Source of the DNA: Litoditis marina
Taxonomy: Eukaryota > Nematoda > Chromadorea > Rhabditida > Rhabditidae
Length of the DNA: 64,000 nt
Assembly: GCA_964036275.1 (NCBI GenBank)
Contig: OZ038435.1
Location: 15,291,634 to 15,355,633, forward strand
Direction of reading: 5' to 3'
Numbering within the stretch: position 1 is the stretch's first letter; every line of letters starts with the position of its first letter. This document shows positions 20,241-33,247 of this stretch, one piece after another. The notes under the pieces were generated by a model. It saw only the letters and a program-made list of their open reading frames with translations. It made no database searches and was not told the DNA's origin. The translations under genes and the position numbers were made by a program.

Positions 20241-22143
20241 CGCACGTTTGTCTTGTAATAAATAAATACATCTTTCAGTACTGACCCCACCAATCATTTT
20301 CGGCTTCATTTTCTAGTAATTGCTACATTTTACACCATTCTGTATTGAAAAATGCGTCATCAACAAGCGAAATAATCACTTCAAATAATTTCTGACTTTT
20401 TTATCAGCAATTCTCAGTGTTCTTCCAAAAGTACGCATTCTGAAACGTACAGTATACTAGAAGTAAATTCAATAGTCATCTAAAGTTGATACTATGATGA
20501 AGCATCGTGGACTTTGTCATTGCACGTTTCTGAATTCTGCTGTGTTCAACATGTTTCACGTGACTGTACAATTGACTAACAGTATAGTTTAATGTGCGAG
20601 CACGAATACAAAGCACGACTGAAACGCATCCAGATCTATCATCTCACCATCTTTCCATAGGACAGCACCTTTAGCAGTTATTGAAGACCTTAACTGTTTT
20701 AAAAAACGTACCAATATTTTTGTGACTGTGAAAACTTCCACCAAATCTGCGATATGTCACGGGAAACATCTTGCGGAAACAGAAAAGCGCGATAGTTTGT
20801 GAATTTTTTTATTTGATTAATTGTATGGTTGACCATGTTTACTCGCTAAGTATTTTATAGGAAATTATCTCAAGAGATGTAAAACCCGGAAAGGTTTTCT
20901 ATTCGAGAATAACGCCTTGCTGATTAAGATTAAATTTACGATTGAATTACCGGTAAAATCTAAAGATAGAAATGCCGCGGAGATGATTCTGTACTTGTGG
21001 AAGATCAAAAATGGGCTACTTGCTCGGAACTACGTAGGAACAATATTTTCCTTTTTTTTTGTTAGGTTATCGGTGTCTGAACACTTTTTTCTATAATTTA
21101 GATTACGTTTTAAAAAATATTCTTATTCTAATTCCTATTCATTTTCGCAAAATTCTCTACGTGTTTTCAATTCATAGCGTTCGCCCGGATGTGATGACAA
21201 AGACGTTGCAGTTCAATCTTCAAATTTGCAAACACATGAGAAACATAAAATTCGCTCATCAACTACTTTGCGTTTCAAACTACAAACACAGAAGGAAAAA
21301 CAAATAATATCGTGTGTGCCTGCTCTGTCTCGAAGAATTTTCCACAGTTAATTTAATTTTTTGTCTACTGTATTTCCTGATCAGACTGCAATTCATTACT
21401 CGTACGTACCCATACATTTTGTACCCCACATCAATATTACACATTTCAATCGCCATATTGTATCTGGCTCCTCCTACATGCTAATTTATGAGCTAGCCTC
21501 CAACTGCTTATTTTACTTTTTCTCACTTGGGTGAGACACATTTCTCTCCAATTTTGCCCCTACGAGTCCAGATCACCAATCATAGGTTCAACAGTGTAAT
21601 ACAGTTGAAACTTGAGAGTATCCTAAGCATTTCTGATCCGACTTACACTTTCTGCCTTGTACAGAATTGAGTACCTTATGTAAACACGTAAATCTCAATC
21701 TTCATTACTAGGAAGTACCACAACAGGACTCTTGAACTCGAGGCGTAAATTTATCTAGTCTGAAAACTTTCCTAAAACTATGATATTTTTCACTCTGTTT
21801 CGGTTTATTGATTCCGGCATATCTGAAAATTACATGAAATTTTTGATTTAGGGGTTTGGTCGACGTTGGATAATGTCTGATTTGCAAACGTAGCATGTAC
21901 CGTAGTTTTATTGCTGAGTCTAATTTTAGTTATTTGTTCTCTTTCGCTGCAAAAGGGATTCAATCTATAGTTTTATCGCTTTAGGAAAAACAAAAACCTG
22001 TAAACATGTTTACTTCTGTGTTTTAAGTTTGAGTTTGGTTATTTTGATACTACTAAAATACGAGTAAATGTATTATAACATGTTTCATGTAACATATTTC
22101 GATTATGAAACATTTTTAGATTGTCTATTCCAGAAGTTCCAAA
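20241..22143. other. Intergenic region before the receptor cluster
   Basis: AT-rich, no gene recognised. It contains CACGTGA element copy 2 (20450-20587). Short open frames, such as 21059-21307, have no splice context. Confidence 0.5.
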
Positions 22144-24250
22144 ATGCTATTCGACTGGGAAAGTTACGAAGCTCATCATTTCGAAGTTATCGGTTCCTAT
22201 GTTGTTGGTTTATTGGGAAGTCTTGTGTATTTAATGGCACTTTTCGTGCAATTTCGCTCGAATAAAAAGGACATTAAACGTTTCACGTTTTGGATTATGA
22301 ACGCACAGGTACGTTGACATTTTCTACAACTTGAAATAAACGATAACTTTGCTATACTCTCTACAAAAAAGAATATCGTTGACCACACAATGAAAAAAAG
22401 TTGAACAAAGTTTTTTATGACATCGTTGTCAAACTTCGTATTTATTCTTAATCTCTCGAATGTTTCAGGTCTGGAACTTTATAACTTTCCTAGTGTTCAC
22501 AGTTTTCGTCATTCCAATATTCGAAGAAGATCGAATTTATCACATGGGAATACTTCATTCTTGGCTCCATTTGGACAACGAAATTGCAATTGTGAGATTC
22601 TGATTCTCTTCTTCATACCTACTAGGGTAGTTGAAGTCGAACTCGAAACTCGACTCCACTCGAAAAAACCCGGAAAATTTCGAGTGGAATTCGAATCGGT
22701 TTTTTGATTCGTTGATAGTTTCTGTTTTCCAAAAAACTCAAAGTCCTCACCAAACACTCACATGAACGATGAAACTGAAACTTGAAAAGTCCAAACTGAG
22801 AAGCTATGGTTTTATGATATTTTTTGACTCTATCGAACATTTTCCAGGTTCTAAAAGTCGGCTCCTTTATTTTAATGTTTTGTTCCTTTGCCACTCTCGT
22901 TCTTTTAATTCACCAAACTATTCTGTTGCCCAGCTCAAAACTGAAACTGAAAAACGAACGACGTGAATACATACCACTTAGTTGTTATACAATATCAATT
23001 CTCATTTTGATTGCAATTTGTCCAATCGCTATTCGAACTTATCGTCTGGTATGTTCACTTCGGCTGATTTCACATCACTTAGTTCACATATACGTTAAAC
23101 GGAAAGGAGGTCACTAAAACGTATTATCTCTAACAAACTGAGCAAATTCTGGCCTAATCAACACGTTCAGACCATAACTAACGGTATAATTCGATACATC
23201 CGCTGTGGTTCAGACAAAATGGTATGATTTCACACAGAAAGAAGACATAGCTACAGTATACAGAAGTCGTTCCGCGTACCGTTGAAAACTAAAAACTCGA
23301 AAAGCTCTAACAAAACTTGACTTGTTTCTATGAACCAATAGAAAATTTCGGACTGAGGGTATGAGAACAACATAAATCGTTGAATGTTTCAGAATAGTCT
23401 CTCGTCCGAGTCCGCTTTTCAACAGCTCGGCTCGCAAAAGTCAGCTCCTCAATTGATTGGGCTTTCAATCATGGGTTTTGGAGCGATTTCTCTACTTATT
23501 CACTCGATTATTTCATTCCGGAGCGACAATTTCAGTTCGAAACGAACGATTGCAATGAAGAAAGAACTGATTCAGTCGATGTCGTCAATGGTTTGTGCTT
23601 TTTCACGGATATCCCAAAAAACAGTTCATCACCAAAATTTCGTCAACACATTACGAAAGAGTGATGAGCATCTCGAGATCTTCATTTGAGTTGGTAAAAC
23701 TATATTTGTTCTCGTAAGATCAGGATATTCCAGATATTCGTTCCCTTTCTTGGTCTACTTCTGACCGTGGTACCCATCATGTTGTGTTCATATTCTCAAT
23801 GCGAGAGTCAGAGTGAGTATTGCTTTTGTATGGTTTGGTCGTCATTTTAACATTTAGATATGAACCTTGATAAAACTACAACTGTCGCTCAAAACCAAAC
23901 TACTAGTGTTTACCAGATATTCATACTACAGTAATTGAATTGGGTATTTCACGAAGACGATGAATGTGTGTATTTCCATTACACGTCCTAGATTGACGTG
24001 TGTTACCCAAATTTTACGTAACTATTCTGTTGAATTGAGCATAACTGTGTATTTCACGCAGTTCATATCAATATTTTCAGTGCTCGTGAAACTACCGAGA
24101 GTCCTTGCTCCCATTTTCGGTCCAATCATAAATGTTTCACTCATCTACCATATACGACCTTTCCGAGATTATGTCAAATTGAAACTGGGCTTACATCGAA
24201 GACCGAGCATCACAATCAATTTTATCAGTACAAACCATAGTTTGTATTAG
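22144..24250 (+). CDS. Seven-transmembrane chemoreceptor, Str superfamily (paralogue A)
   Basis: Six exons: 22144-22308, 22469-22591, 22848-23048, 23393-23590, 23734-23812, 24081-24250. They total 936 nt (311 residues plus TAG) with every phase closing. ATTCCAG eight bases upstream of ATG is a likely trans-splice site. The protein starts MLFDWESYEAHHFEV and has hydrophobic segments near residues 17-38, 57-73, 98-120, 135-157, 182-202 and 230-248. A final segment ends in PIFGPIINVSLIYHIRPFR, the position and style of the last helix and arginine of nematode Srh/Sri/Str receptors. Such receptors sit in sensory-neuron cilia and sense environmental chemicals. The ligand is unknown. Subfamily is uncertain: Srh/Sri-like is my best guess. 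Confidence 0.85.
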
Positions 24251-26413
24251 AAATGTGTTGTGCATGTTGTTTGATGATATTTTGAGTGGTAATGAAACTT
24301 TATGCTTTTTGTCGACTCTTTTTTTTCGAAGTTTGGTCAGAGGAGCACCTATGTGTGCTATTATCCCATTGTTCACAACTGATAATTTAATAAAAAAGAT
24401 GGGTTAGGAGATCAGAGCACGTATGCTAGACCATCCCGGCACCTCCATCTCACCCAGCGTCTCTCGATAGAAATACCGGAATGTTCTAGCATACGCACTC
24501 AGAATTCAACTCAAATTCGGTCTAGCCATACTTACTTCACAAAGTCCAAAAAACTTTTCTCATTCGAAGTAGAATACTAGGATCGTTAATCGAGTTCAAA
24601 GATTCGAGTTTTTGAGTTTTCGAATTTTCGAGTTTCAAGAATTTTCGAGTTTTCGAGTTTCGAGTTGAGTTTTGTTTTTCGTTTTCGAGTCGAGTCGAGT
24701 TTTGAATTCGGTTTCAACAACCCTATAGTATACGATGGCTATGCGTCACCAAATTTACAATATGGTTGTCAATTTGGATAATTTGTTCGTCACAATGTTT
24801 TTATTCTTTTAAAACCTCAATTTATCATTAATTTTCAGTTTCTTATCAACTCTGACGTAAGATAAAAGCTACAATTACCGTATAAATGATGCCTTGCAAT
24901 TGGTTGACCAGAAACGAAATCAAATAGTCCCGGCAATCCTGTATAGGGTCAACTACTACCGAAGCAATCTCATACGGTATATGTAGTTTTACATTCTGAG
25001 TTTGTAATTTAATAACGTTTATTTTTTGTCTAAATTCTCAAATAAGAGATCGGACTAGGAATAAAAATATGTTTTTGTTTTGTTACCTTAGCTAGAAATT
25101 CAAATTATTTTTTTTGTTGCCACATTAGACAGACCTCAATTTTCCTAGTATTAGTTCCAAAGTTCAAAAGTTTATTTTTGAACCTGGTCATTATTCAACA
25201 TTAGTTACCTCCTACCACTTGTCAGTGCACATCAGTTGCTCTCAATACACATTCTGATTAGATTTTTCTGAATCGTCAAAATAAAGTGTTTTAATAACAA
25301 TCTTCCGAGGTAGTCATGATAAACTTTACATCGAGTTTTCATCAAACCTTCGTGCCACTGCTTCCGAACCGAGAATTGCCACTGCTATGCGGAACTTGCT
25401 TTTTTTAGTATTCTCCTAATTCCCTAATTGATATCGAGTTCTCGATTAAATTACCTGGTCTGTTGCAAAAAGGAAGAAAATTGCTTTACGGACATAAATT
25501 ACATCAATTTGTACCCAAAGAATCATAGATTGAATAGTTGTCAGCGAAACCGCTCAGCATTAACAATTGAATACACACTTCAAGTTTTGCTATTCATTTA
25601 AGAATCTAAGCAAAAATGTTAGTAAAATACACTGCCCTGCTGTAATTCGACTGTCATTGAGATAAAGTTTGGATAGTTGTGTGCTTTTCTTGCAAATCTA
25701 GCATGAAACCTGCATTTCCTTTTTTAGAGCTTTCAACAACCACTGCAAGAATAAATATGACCTTTCCGTTGAACTATGAGCATTTGTGGAGTAGAGAGCG
25801 GTGCACGAAATCATTCTGTAACGTTCGTTTTTTCGTACCTATAGTTTGTTTGTTCCTTGTGCATTTTAGACAATAATCGACATATGAACGGCGTCTTCAA
25901 CAAATTACAGTTCAAACTTGGTCATATTCCTTCATTGTATCCTTTCTGAGTACTTTCGAAACTTTATAGTTTGTTATTATCATTTTCACCTGCCGAATCG
26001 CTCAGAAACACTCATTTGTGCAAGAGACTGGAATTCTTTTGTAGCCTTAACCTGCTGATTTCAATCATTCGACTCGTTGAACTTTTTCAAAGTCGCCCCC
26101 ACATCTACAATTATTTGTATTTTGTGCAAAACTTGCTTACGTCAAATCTAGTCATCTGGAAGATGTTTACGACGTTTTGTTTTGTCACAAATTTCCAGCT
26201 TTGCAAACTTCTTCAGACAACATTTTTATATAACAGTTGGTCAAGCCACACGTTTGATTCATGCATACCGAACTTTTCAACTTTTTTTTCATCTGCCCAC
26301 GTCCTCAACCTAATTTTACCACATTGCACGTGTATTTTTTCTGAAGAAAACTTTTACATCGGTCGTTTTTGTTAGTTATAGTTTTGAAATACTCTCTATA
26401 AACACTTTTCAGA
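24251..26413. other. Intergenic region between receptor genes A and B
   Basis: No gene recognised. At about 24600-24715 there is a low-complexity run of GAGTTTTCGA-type motifs. Near 24420-24500 are remnants of a dispersed element (CCCAGCGTCTCTCG). A 134-codon frame at 25971-26375 is rich in F, L, S and C with no splice support and overlaps upstream DNA of gene B, so I regard it as chance. Confidence 0.5.
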
Positions 26414-29352
26414 ATGCTTTTCGATTGGGAAAGTTACGAAGCTCACCATTTCGAAGTTACCGGTTCTTATGTTGTTGGTTTATTGGGAAGTCTTGTGTAC
26501 TTAATGGCACTTTTCGTACAATTTCGATCGAATAAAAAGGACATTCAACGTTTCAATTTCTGGATTATGAATGCCCAGGTGAGTTAGCGTGTTTCGGGCG
26601 TGATTCGAGAATTTTGAAAAAAACTATTCTGTTATAGCTCAAAAAACACATAATGCTAGTTTTCTGTTGTAGTATGAAACTACTAGTTATGACGTCACAA
26701 TCTCTTCCATAATACAAAATAGCCCTTGTATAGAATTGGAGAGATCTTTCTTACTTATTGCTTTTCAGGTCTGGAATTTCATAGTCTTCCTCATTTTCAC
26801 TGTTTTTGTGACACCAATATTCGAGGGAGATCGAATTTTTCACATGGGAATTCTGCATTCCTGGCTCGGGGTCGACAATGAGTGGGCTATTGTCAGTTGG
26901 TTTTTTGACCTACTCACATTATTGTTTTCCTGAGAAGTCTGTATTCATATAAATGAAAAGCGAGAAGTTCAAATAACGTTTTATGTTTTTTCACTGGCAA
27001 CTCACATAGAGAATATTCAACACGTTCACAAACTTACAACTGTCAGTAGTGAAGTAAATGTGTCATGCGATAATGTTGTTCCACTAGTGTAATTTCAACT
27101 GAAATCAGCAACAAATATATGATTCTTTTTAGGCACTCAAATTCACTTCATTCCTTCTGATGTTTTCCGCCTTTGCCACCCTGGTTCTACTTATTCACCA
27201 AACAATTTTGATTCCGGGTTCCAAACTGAAATTGAGAAACGACCGGCGAGAATACATACCCATTTGCTGTTATGTTGTATGTATTTTGATATTGGTTGCC
27301 CTTGTTCCAATATCGATTCGGAACTATCGAATGGTTAGTTCGTCCGTAAATTTTATGCTTAGTTTTATACTAGTGTACTTGTAACGTAGAGGAGAATTTG
27401 AAATTTGGCGTGTTTTCCTGATCTTCGTAATTGGATATTTCTAATAGTTGCAGTTTAGCTGGTTCTGGGTCCAGGATCGAAACAGTTTAGTCGTAGTCAT
27501 CACAAGTTAACAGTTTAGTCGTAGTCATCACAAGTTTATGAAAAGTTGGCGAGATGCAGTTTACGATAACGTGACTGGGGGTTCGAAACTCTGACTGAAA
27601 CGTGTTTTCATGGTCAAACTAAAAACTCCAACTTCCAAACCAGTCATTCCCACCCCATATTTTCTCAACAGCAAACTACAACAAACTCGAACTTTCCACC
27701 CTTTTAGAACATTCGTAGAGTAAACTACACTATAGAACGTTCTGGAATAGTCAGTTCCACCCCATACTTACTCGAAACCAAACTAAAAACTCGCAACTTC
27801 GGAAACAGTCCTTTCCCCGCCCAACTTTTCTAGAAAGCAAACTATAAACTACAATGTATGTTATTTCAGAACAGTCCGTCCCCCCACTCAGCCTACCAAC
27901 AACTCGACCAACAGGGCTCCGCACCTCAGATGGTAGCACTAGCTGTAATGGCCACAATCGCCATTGTGATCCTAGTTCACTCGATTATTTCATTCCGCAG
28001 CGACAATTTCAGCTCGAAACGAACCATTTCCATGAAAAAGGAGCTGATTCAGTCCATGTCGTCGATGGTGAGTGAATTGTCACAAAAAAAATACATTGAT
28101 TAAGTTGTAAAGTTGCAGAATGTTCAGAGAACTGTTGCAGTCGCCCACTCACTCTTTCTAAGTTCGTACTTTTGGAAGGTCAATCAAATATGAAAAAAAA
28201 TTTGTTACTGTACGATTGTTTTTATTCGCCCACTCACTTTTTTTTAAATTGTACTTTTGGTGACCAAACTTCCATCCTAATGTCAGAGTTTTGTTGCTGT
28301 ACTAGAAACTGATAATTTTTACTCGCCTACTCGCTTTTTCAATATTGTACTTTTGGTGGCCGAACTTCAATCATATATGTCCCACATTTTTTGTAAGGTC
28401 GTCACGTGTACTATGAAACGTATGTAATCAGTGGGTGAAACATTGAAATTATGTAGTATTAGGTGAAATCAAACAAACTTATCCGTAATTGTACAAGAAT
28501 TCACCAACTTTGGTTGATATTCGTTTGAAACATCAAGTGGCAAGTGCAACATATTGAAAAATTTTGGGGATAGGGACAGTTTTGAATTAATTTTTCGTAA
28601 CAGCCCGGTCTCTTCATACCATCCTGCGTCTCTCGCTTAGCACACTATTTCGTGACAATGTAATCCATACGAGATGTGAAAGCAGAGAAATAGCGTATGT
28701 CTGAGGAGACGCAGGCTGGGACATGAACGATAGGATGTCCGTGAGTACGGCACCAGGGACGAAAAAATACCATTCGCTTCGAATATCGAGATCCCAGTTT
28801 ATGGTTCTATGTAAATACCACGAAATGATGAACCATGAAGTTTTTTTGACATTCTAACACTCTGGCAAAAGATAAACACATTCATCTTCCAGATATTCGT
28901 TCCCTTTTTTGGCCTACTGCTGACTGTGGCTCCCATCATGCTATGTTCCTACTTCCAGTGTCAGAATCAAAGTAGGTTCACCGCTCAAACGTGTACACAA
29001 AATATTTTTTCTATTTTCTCAATTGTTGTAGTCAATAGAATCAGTAATCAATAATCAACAACCGAGATTAATTTTGTCGCCTCCAAACCCCATTTTAACT
29101 TTTAACATGCTTAACCCTTCAAACACAAAATTGTTTTTGCTTCTAAATCTCGAAAATTAATGTTTAAAAAATCTGTTTTCAGCAATCGTCCAACTTCCCC
29201 GCGTCATAGCCCCCATATTTGGTCCCATAGTAAATGTTTCACTCATCTATCATATACGACCATTTCGAGAATATGTGAAGTTGCAACTCGGCTTTACGAG
29301 AAGACAAAGTATAACCATTAACTTTGTTAGTACAAGACACAGTTTGTATTAA
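26414..29352 (+). CDS. Seven-transmembrane chemoreceptor, Str superfamily (paralogue B)
   Basis: Six exons: 26414-26578, 26769-26891, 27133-27333, 27870-28067, 28893-28971, 29183-29352. Each has exactly the length of its counterpart in paralogue A, totalling 936 nt (311 residues). An acceptor-like TTTTCAG lies two bases before ATG, so trans-splicing is likely. The N-terminus is nearly identical to A (MLFDWESYEAHHFEVTGSYV) and the last exon keeps PIFGPIVNVSLIYHIRPFRE. Differences cluster in the loop and extracellular stretches, such as DRIFHMGILHSWLGVDNEWA. Introns 3 and 4 are longer than in A, and intron 4 holds a three-copy repeat (28136-28380). It appears intact. It is probably expressed in chemosensory neurons, by family knowledge only. 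Confidence 0.85.
28136..28385. repeat. Threefold repeat of about 90-100 bp in intron 4 of receptor B
   Basis: CGCCCACTCACT or CGCCTACTCGCT followed by ...GTACTTTTGG occurs three times (28142, 28227 and 28325 regions), with related spacers (TTACTGTACGATTG, TTGCTGTACTAGAAAC). The copies are diverged. Not coding. Confidence 0.75.
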
Positions 29353-32300
29353 GAATAAGAATATTTATTGAACCTATGATTGGAGTCATATAGATTATAT
29401 TCAGCCACCAGAAGAAAGCACAAAAACGAGTGAAGACATAAGACAGTATTTTCACATTTAATTCGATTTAGATAGTACATTTAATTTTTCGTTCGTATTA
29501 AAAAACTATTGTTTACATTTTTGTCGGAATCTTTCAACTATAGTTTGTATTGTACAAACGTGTATATAAACTATTATTGTACCGATTTTTCAGTGTTGAA
29601 AACACATTGGTAATTTTCATTGGAAATGTTATTTGTTGTTTGAGATTCATAACCAGTTAGGCTGTGCACCAAGCTTTACTTCACCATTTTGTTAATCATA
29701 TAGAAACAAACGAAATTAATTGGTCTAAATGAAATAAAACTTGTACCAAAAAACTTTTTCATCAGATTTGGTATACTACCAAACTCAATAGAAAAAACTC
29801 AGAAACATTGGCGCCATTTTTCTGCGATTAGCAAGCTACAAAAGCGAGAGAGCATGCAGATCACTGAGGCGGCAGACATTTGCGCCTCTCTGATCTGCAC
29901 ACTCTCTAGCCGAGGCCGCTACAAAAGTGGCTGGCCGATTGGCTGGGAATTGTCTGAGTACTTTCCGCGCAACCTTGCACACATATCGGAACCCGTACTA
30001 TATACGGCGCAACGAGGAACGCGCTCAGCGCTTCTTTTTCAATCCAAGCCCCTTGAAGATAATTATACCAAATCGTGACACCTAGCTGATTATCGATTGT
30101 ACGTCAGTCTGAGGGCTTCGAAATTTGAAAAAAAACTTATGTTTTCAACTACGTCGCCCTAGCAGGTTTATTGATGGATGCTGAAAGTTTTCGAGAAATT
30201 CTCAACGAGTTGAAGCATAAATATACTGATTGACTGAAACCTACCCTGAAATCATAGTTTTGAACGTCTTAACAAGACCTGATGGTTAAATTTGTAACTA
30301 TGACTTCTAAGACAAGACATTGAGTATATACTGAAACTCTTCCCACGTGAATGTGAATGAAACAGGTGTATTTTGTTATTTTCCAATGTGCTAAGTATGT
30401 TATGTTATTACGTTGAACATTCTGCCAACAAACAAAATTCTGCGATTGGTCGGTCATTTAATAAAGTCCCGGAAATAGTTCTCTTCTCGAAGCTAACTTT
30501 AGCTAATTAGGTTTTTTCGATTTCATTATTTGCGCTGATGCTAAATCGGGAACTTCTGCTTGATATATGGTAATCTGTAATCACTTGAGATCGAAGAATT
30601 GTCACCAATTATAAAGCGAAAACTAGCAAAAAATCAAATGTAGATTCAATTTGACAGAAATAGTTGGCCAGCAAACTTTGTTCTCTACTAATTAATAAAA
30701 TTGGAAAAGTTCGATCAGAAAACTGAAAATCGTACGTTTTGTTCGTATAGGGATTGCTCTAAGTTGTAGTTTCAAACCCGACACACGTTTTATTATTCAT
30801 AAACTACGACCAAAATCAACGGGAGAAAACTACAAACACAGCGATGTTGCGCAAGACAGCGTGTTGGCTTGTTTTGGCAAGATCAAACCCTATAACCTCA
30901 CACGGGAGAGTGCTTTCTGCCCGAAGTTACACTTTGACGACAATTATTAAATTTTCTCGACAAATTGCGCGTTTCAGCTTCAAAACGGGCAATTAAACGA
31001 GTTTTACTGAAATTAGGTTGGAGTTCATAGATTCTCCCTCACTGACGAGTAATGACGCTTGTGGTGCTCAAGCCCTGGTGCGTAGCGATCCCTCAAAAAA
31101 CTCATGAGATACCCAATCAGCAATAACTCACGAACTTCTTATGACATTATACTGGTTGCAATGCTACAACACTAAAAGTTCACGAGTAGCTCATTAGGTG
31201 TTCATGAGATCCTCATGAGAAACTCAGAGGAACTTCTCATGAGGTCGGATGGTTTGCTACGCCGCAGGTCATTTCACGTATTTCGTGAGACGATCTTATG
31301 AGGTCGTCGTGGGTAACGTTTTCCAGATTCTTTCTCAACCATACTAGAGATATGAAAAAATCTCACAAACTATTCCACAGGCTTCCTAATACTTTCCGTG
31401 AAATTGTTTTGGGAAGCTATGTAACCAAATTTGTCTTCCCTCATGGCTTGTATTTTGAAGTAAAGAGAAATGACTAGTTTCCGATTAGAAAGTTACGTGT
31501 TTTGTTTCATGAAACTATTTATAATCGTTATTATAGGTTTCGCGACAAACGCCGAGAGATGACATACATGTTATCGAGAAGAGTTTCACTTCTGTTAAAT
31601 AAAAGCACTTCGCATATTTCGAGGCGCTACGTTAGATTACACTTGCAGTGAGCAAAACCTGTTTAGGTTTAACAATAATCACAACCTCAATGTAGTGTAG
31701 AGATTGTCACGTGATCTCACCTCGCACATTGCAACAAGTCCGTGTGAGTTTCATACACTGCGAATGTTACTGCAGAATCGTATCACGCGTCAAAGATCAG
31801 CTAGAAAATTTTGATCATTTGGACGTTCGTTGCCTACACATTGGTGACGTTCGACTGTACTACAAAAACATTTTACAGGAAGGTCACTGTTCTGCTCACA
31901 TTTTTTTACACCTACCATTTTCGCGTAATGCTACTTGATAAATAAATTGAATGAAATTCATTTAATTCCATTTTCAAGTAGCATTAGGTAATGCTACTAG
32001 ATCAGAACTTCTTGAGAGAACTAAAAGATTTTTTTTCTATATCACTCTCTACATCCCAATTGACTCTGCCTTATACTCTGTACTTTGCGAAATTGTAGCA
32101 TCATTGCGTGTAAGATTTGAGCTACAAAGATGTGAACACATGAACATTCGTTCGCCTACACAACTGTGACGCGTAACCCTACTACAAAAACGTTTTGTAT
32201 CTTTAGAAAGGCTGATTTTCTGCTCTTGTTACAGTTCGATTACGCCCACCTTTTTATAGGAATTGCTAGAACAAAACCTCAATTTTTCAATTAAGTAGAA

Positions 32301-33247
32301 CGATTGTGTGGACCAATCTCGACGCATCGGTCCTTTGAACTAGAATTGAAACATGTATTGCAGTTTAAAGGTTTGAAGCGTTTGGATTGGTTCACATAAT
32401 CGTCCTTCTTGAGTAAAAAACGAGCTACAAACGAGTGGTTAAAAATTTTATAGTTTGTTCCACCCATAACCCTCTACAGTAATATGCTCAAACTTCCAGG
32501 TCAAAGTTAAATGGGTTGGCGTTTTTGAATTTCCTCAAACTTCGTTTGTGTATTGTGCACCTTTACTACTACAAATAGAAAAGAAAAGAAAAATCAATAG
32601 AAAAGGCCTCTTGAATATTTGACTGATTACTGTAGACGGACATCGATTGGTGAAACAAAGTATAACACCTGCGCAACCCTCACATGTGATCTAAAATGTC
32701 AATTTACTGCTCTTGTAAAGTTCTTGATAACGCCCACCGATTTAGCTTTACTTCACTGAACTTCAGTAAGAGCGCGTGCTTTAATACAAACATCATTAGT
32801 TCGAAAACCCAAAGAGCCCCGTCCTTACATCAGAAACAGGCAAATTCCGGGTTCTGACGTAGGTAAGCCACACGTTTTTCCTTAAAATAAAGTTGTTTAC
32901 AACTTTTCTTACGTCAATTTTCCATCTCAAAAAGCTCTCTGAAAAGAGACTCTGCTGATGACTAGTTTTTTGTCGATTAACAACGACTACTGTATTTTAG
33001 CGCAGATTCTATCGCGGTTGAAATATTTGAGACATTCACTGAACCATTACAGAAACGAATTTCAATGTTGAACCATTGTTGAGGAAACAGTTTTGCAAAC
33101 TACCGAGAGAAAAATTTGAAAAAGTTTCTTCTCCATCTTCCATATATTATTCTCAAACGTTTGAAGGTTTTGAAAATTGAACAATCTAGAATGTTCTATC
33201 TCTTCATATTCGTGCTACATTGTTTTAGTTTCTGTATTGTTTTCTAG
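29353..33247. other. Long intergenic region before receptor gene C
   Basis: No gene recognised. Holdings: a GC-richer repeat fragment at 29840-30060 whose CCCGTACTATATACGGCGCA recurs as CCCGTACTAGATACGGCGCA near 54361; an inverted-repeat element at 31075-31267; and a relative of the GACGATTATGTGGACCAATC family at 32296-32420. Other open frames are short and unsupported. Confidence 0.5.
31075..31267. mobile_element. Inverted-repeat element, GGCGTAGCAATCCCTC family (copy 1)
   Basis: Ends CTGGTGCGTAGCGATCCCTC and the complement of CTGCGGCGTAGCAAACCATC. The core holds repeated CTCATGAGA motifs. Best copy at 52837-53020. Degenerate relatives lie around 35125-35290 and 39215-39365. Confidence 0.8.

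Noticed and set aside
25971..26375. 134-codon plus-strand frame just before receptor B
   Set aside because: Rich in F, L, S, C and T as expected from T-rich DNA. It lies in the promoter-proximal region of an intact gene.
27570..27600. GGGGGTTCGAAACTC, resembling a tRNA B box
   Set aside because: No acceptor stem, A box or anticodon arm can be placed at tRNA spacing.
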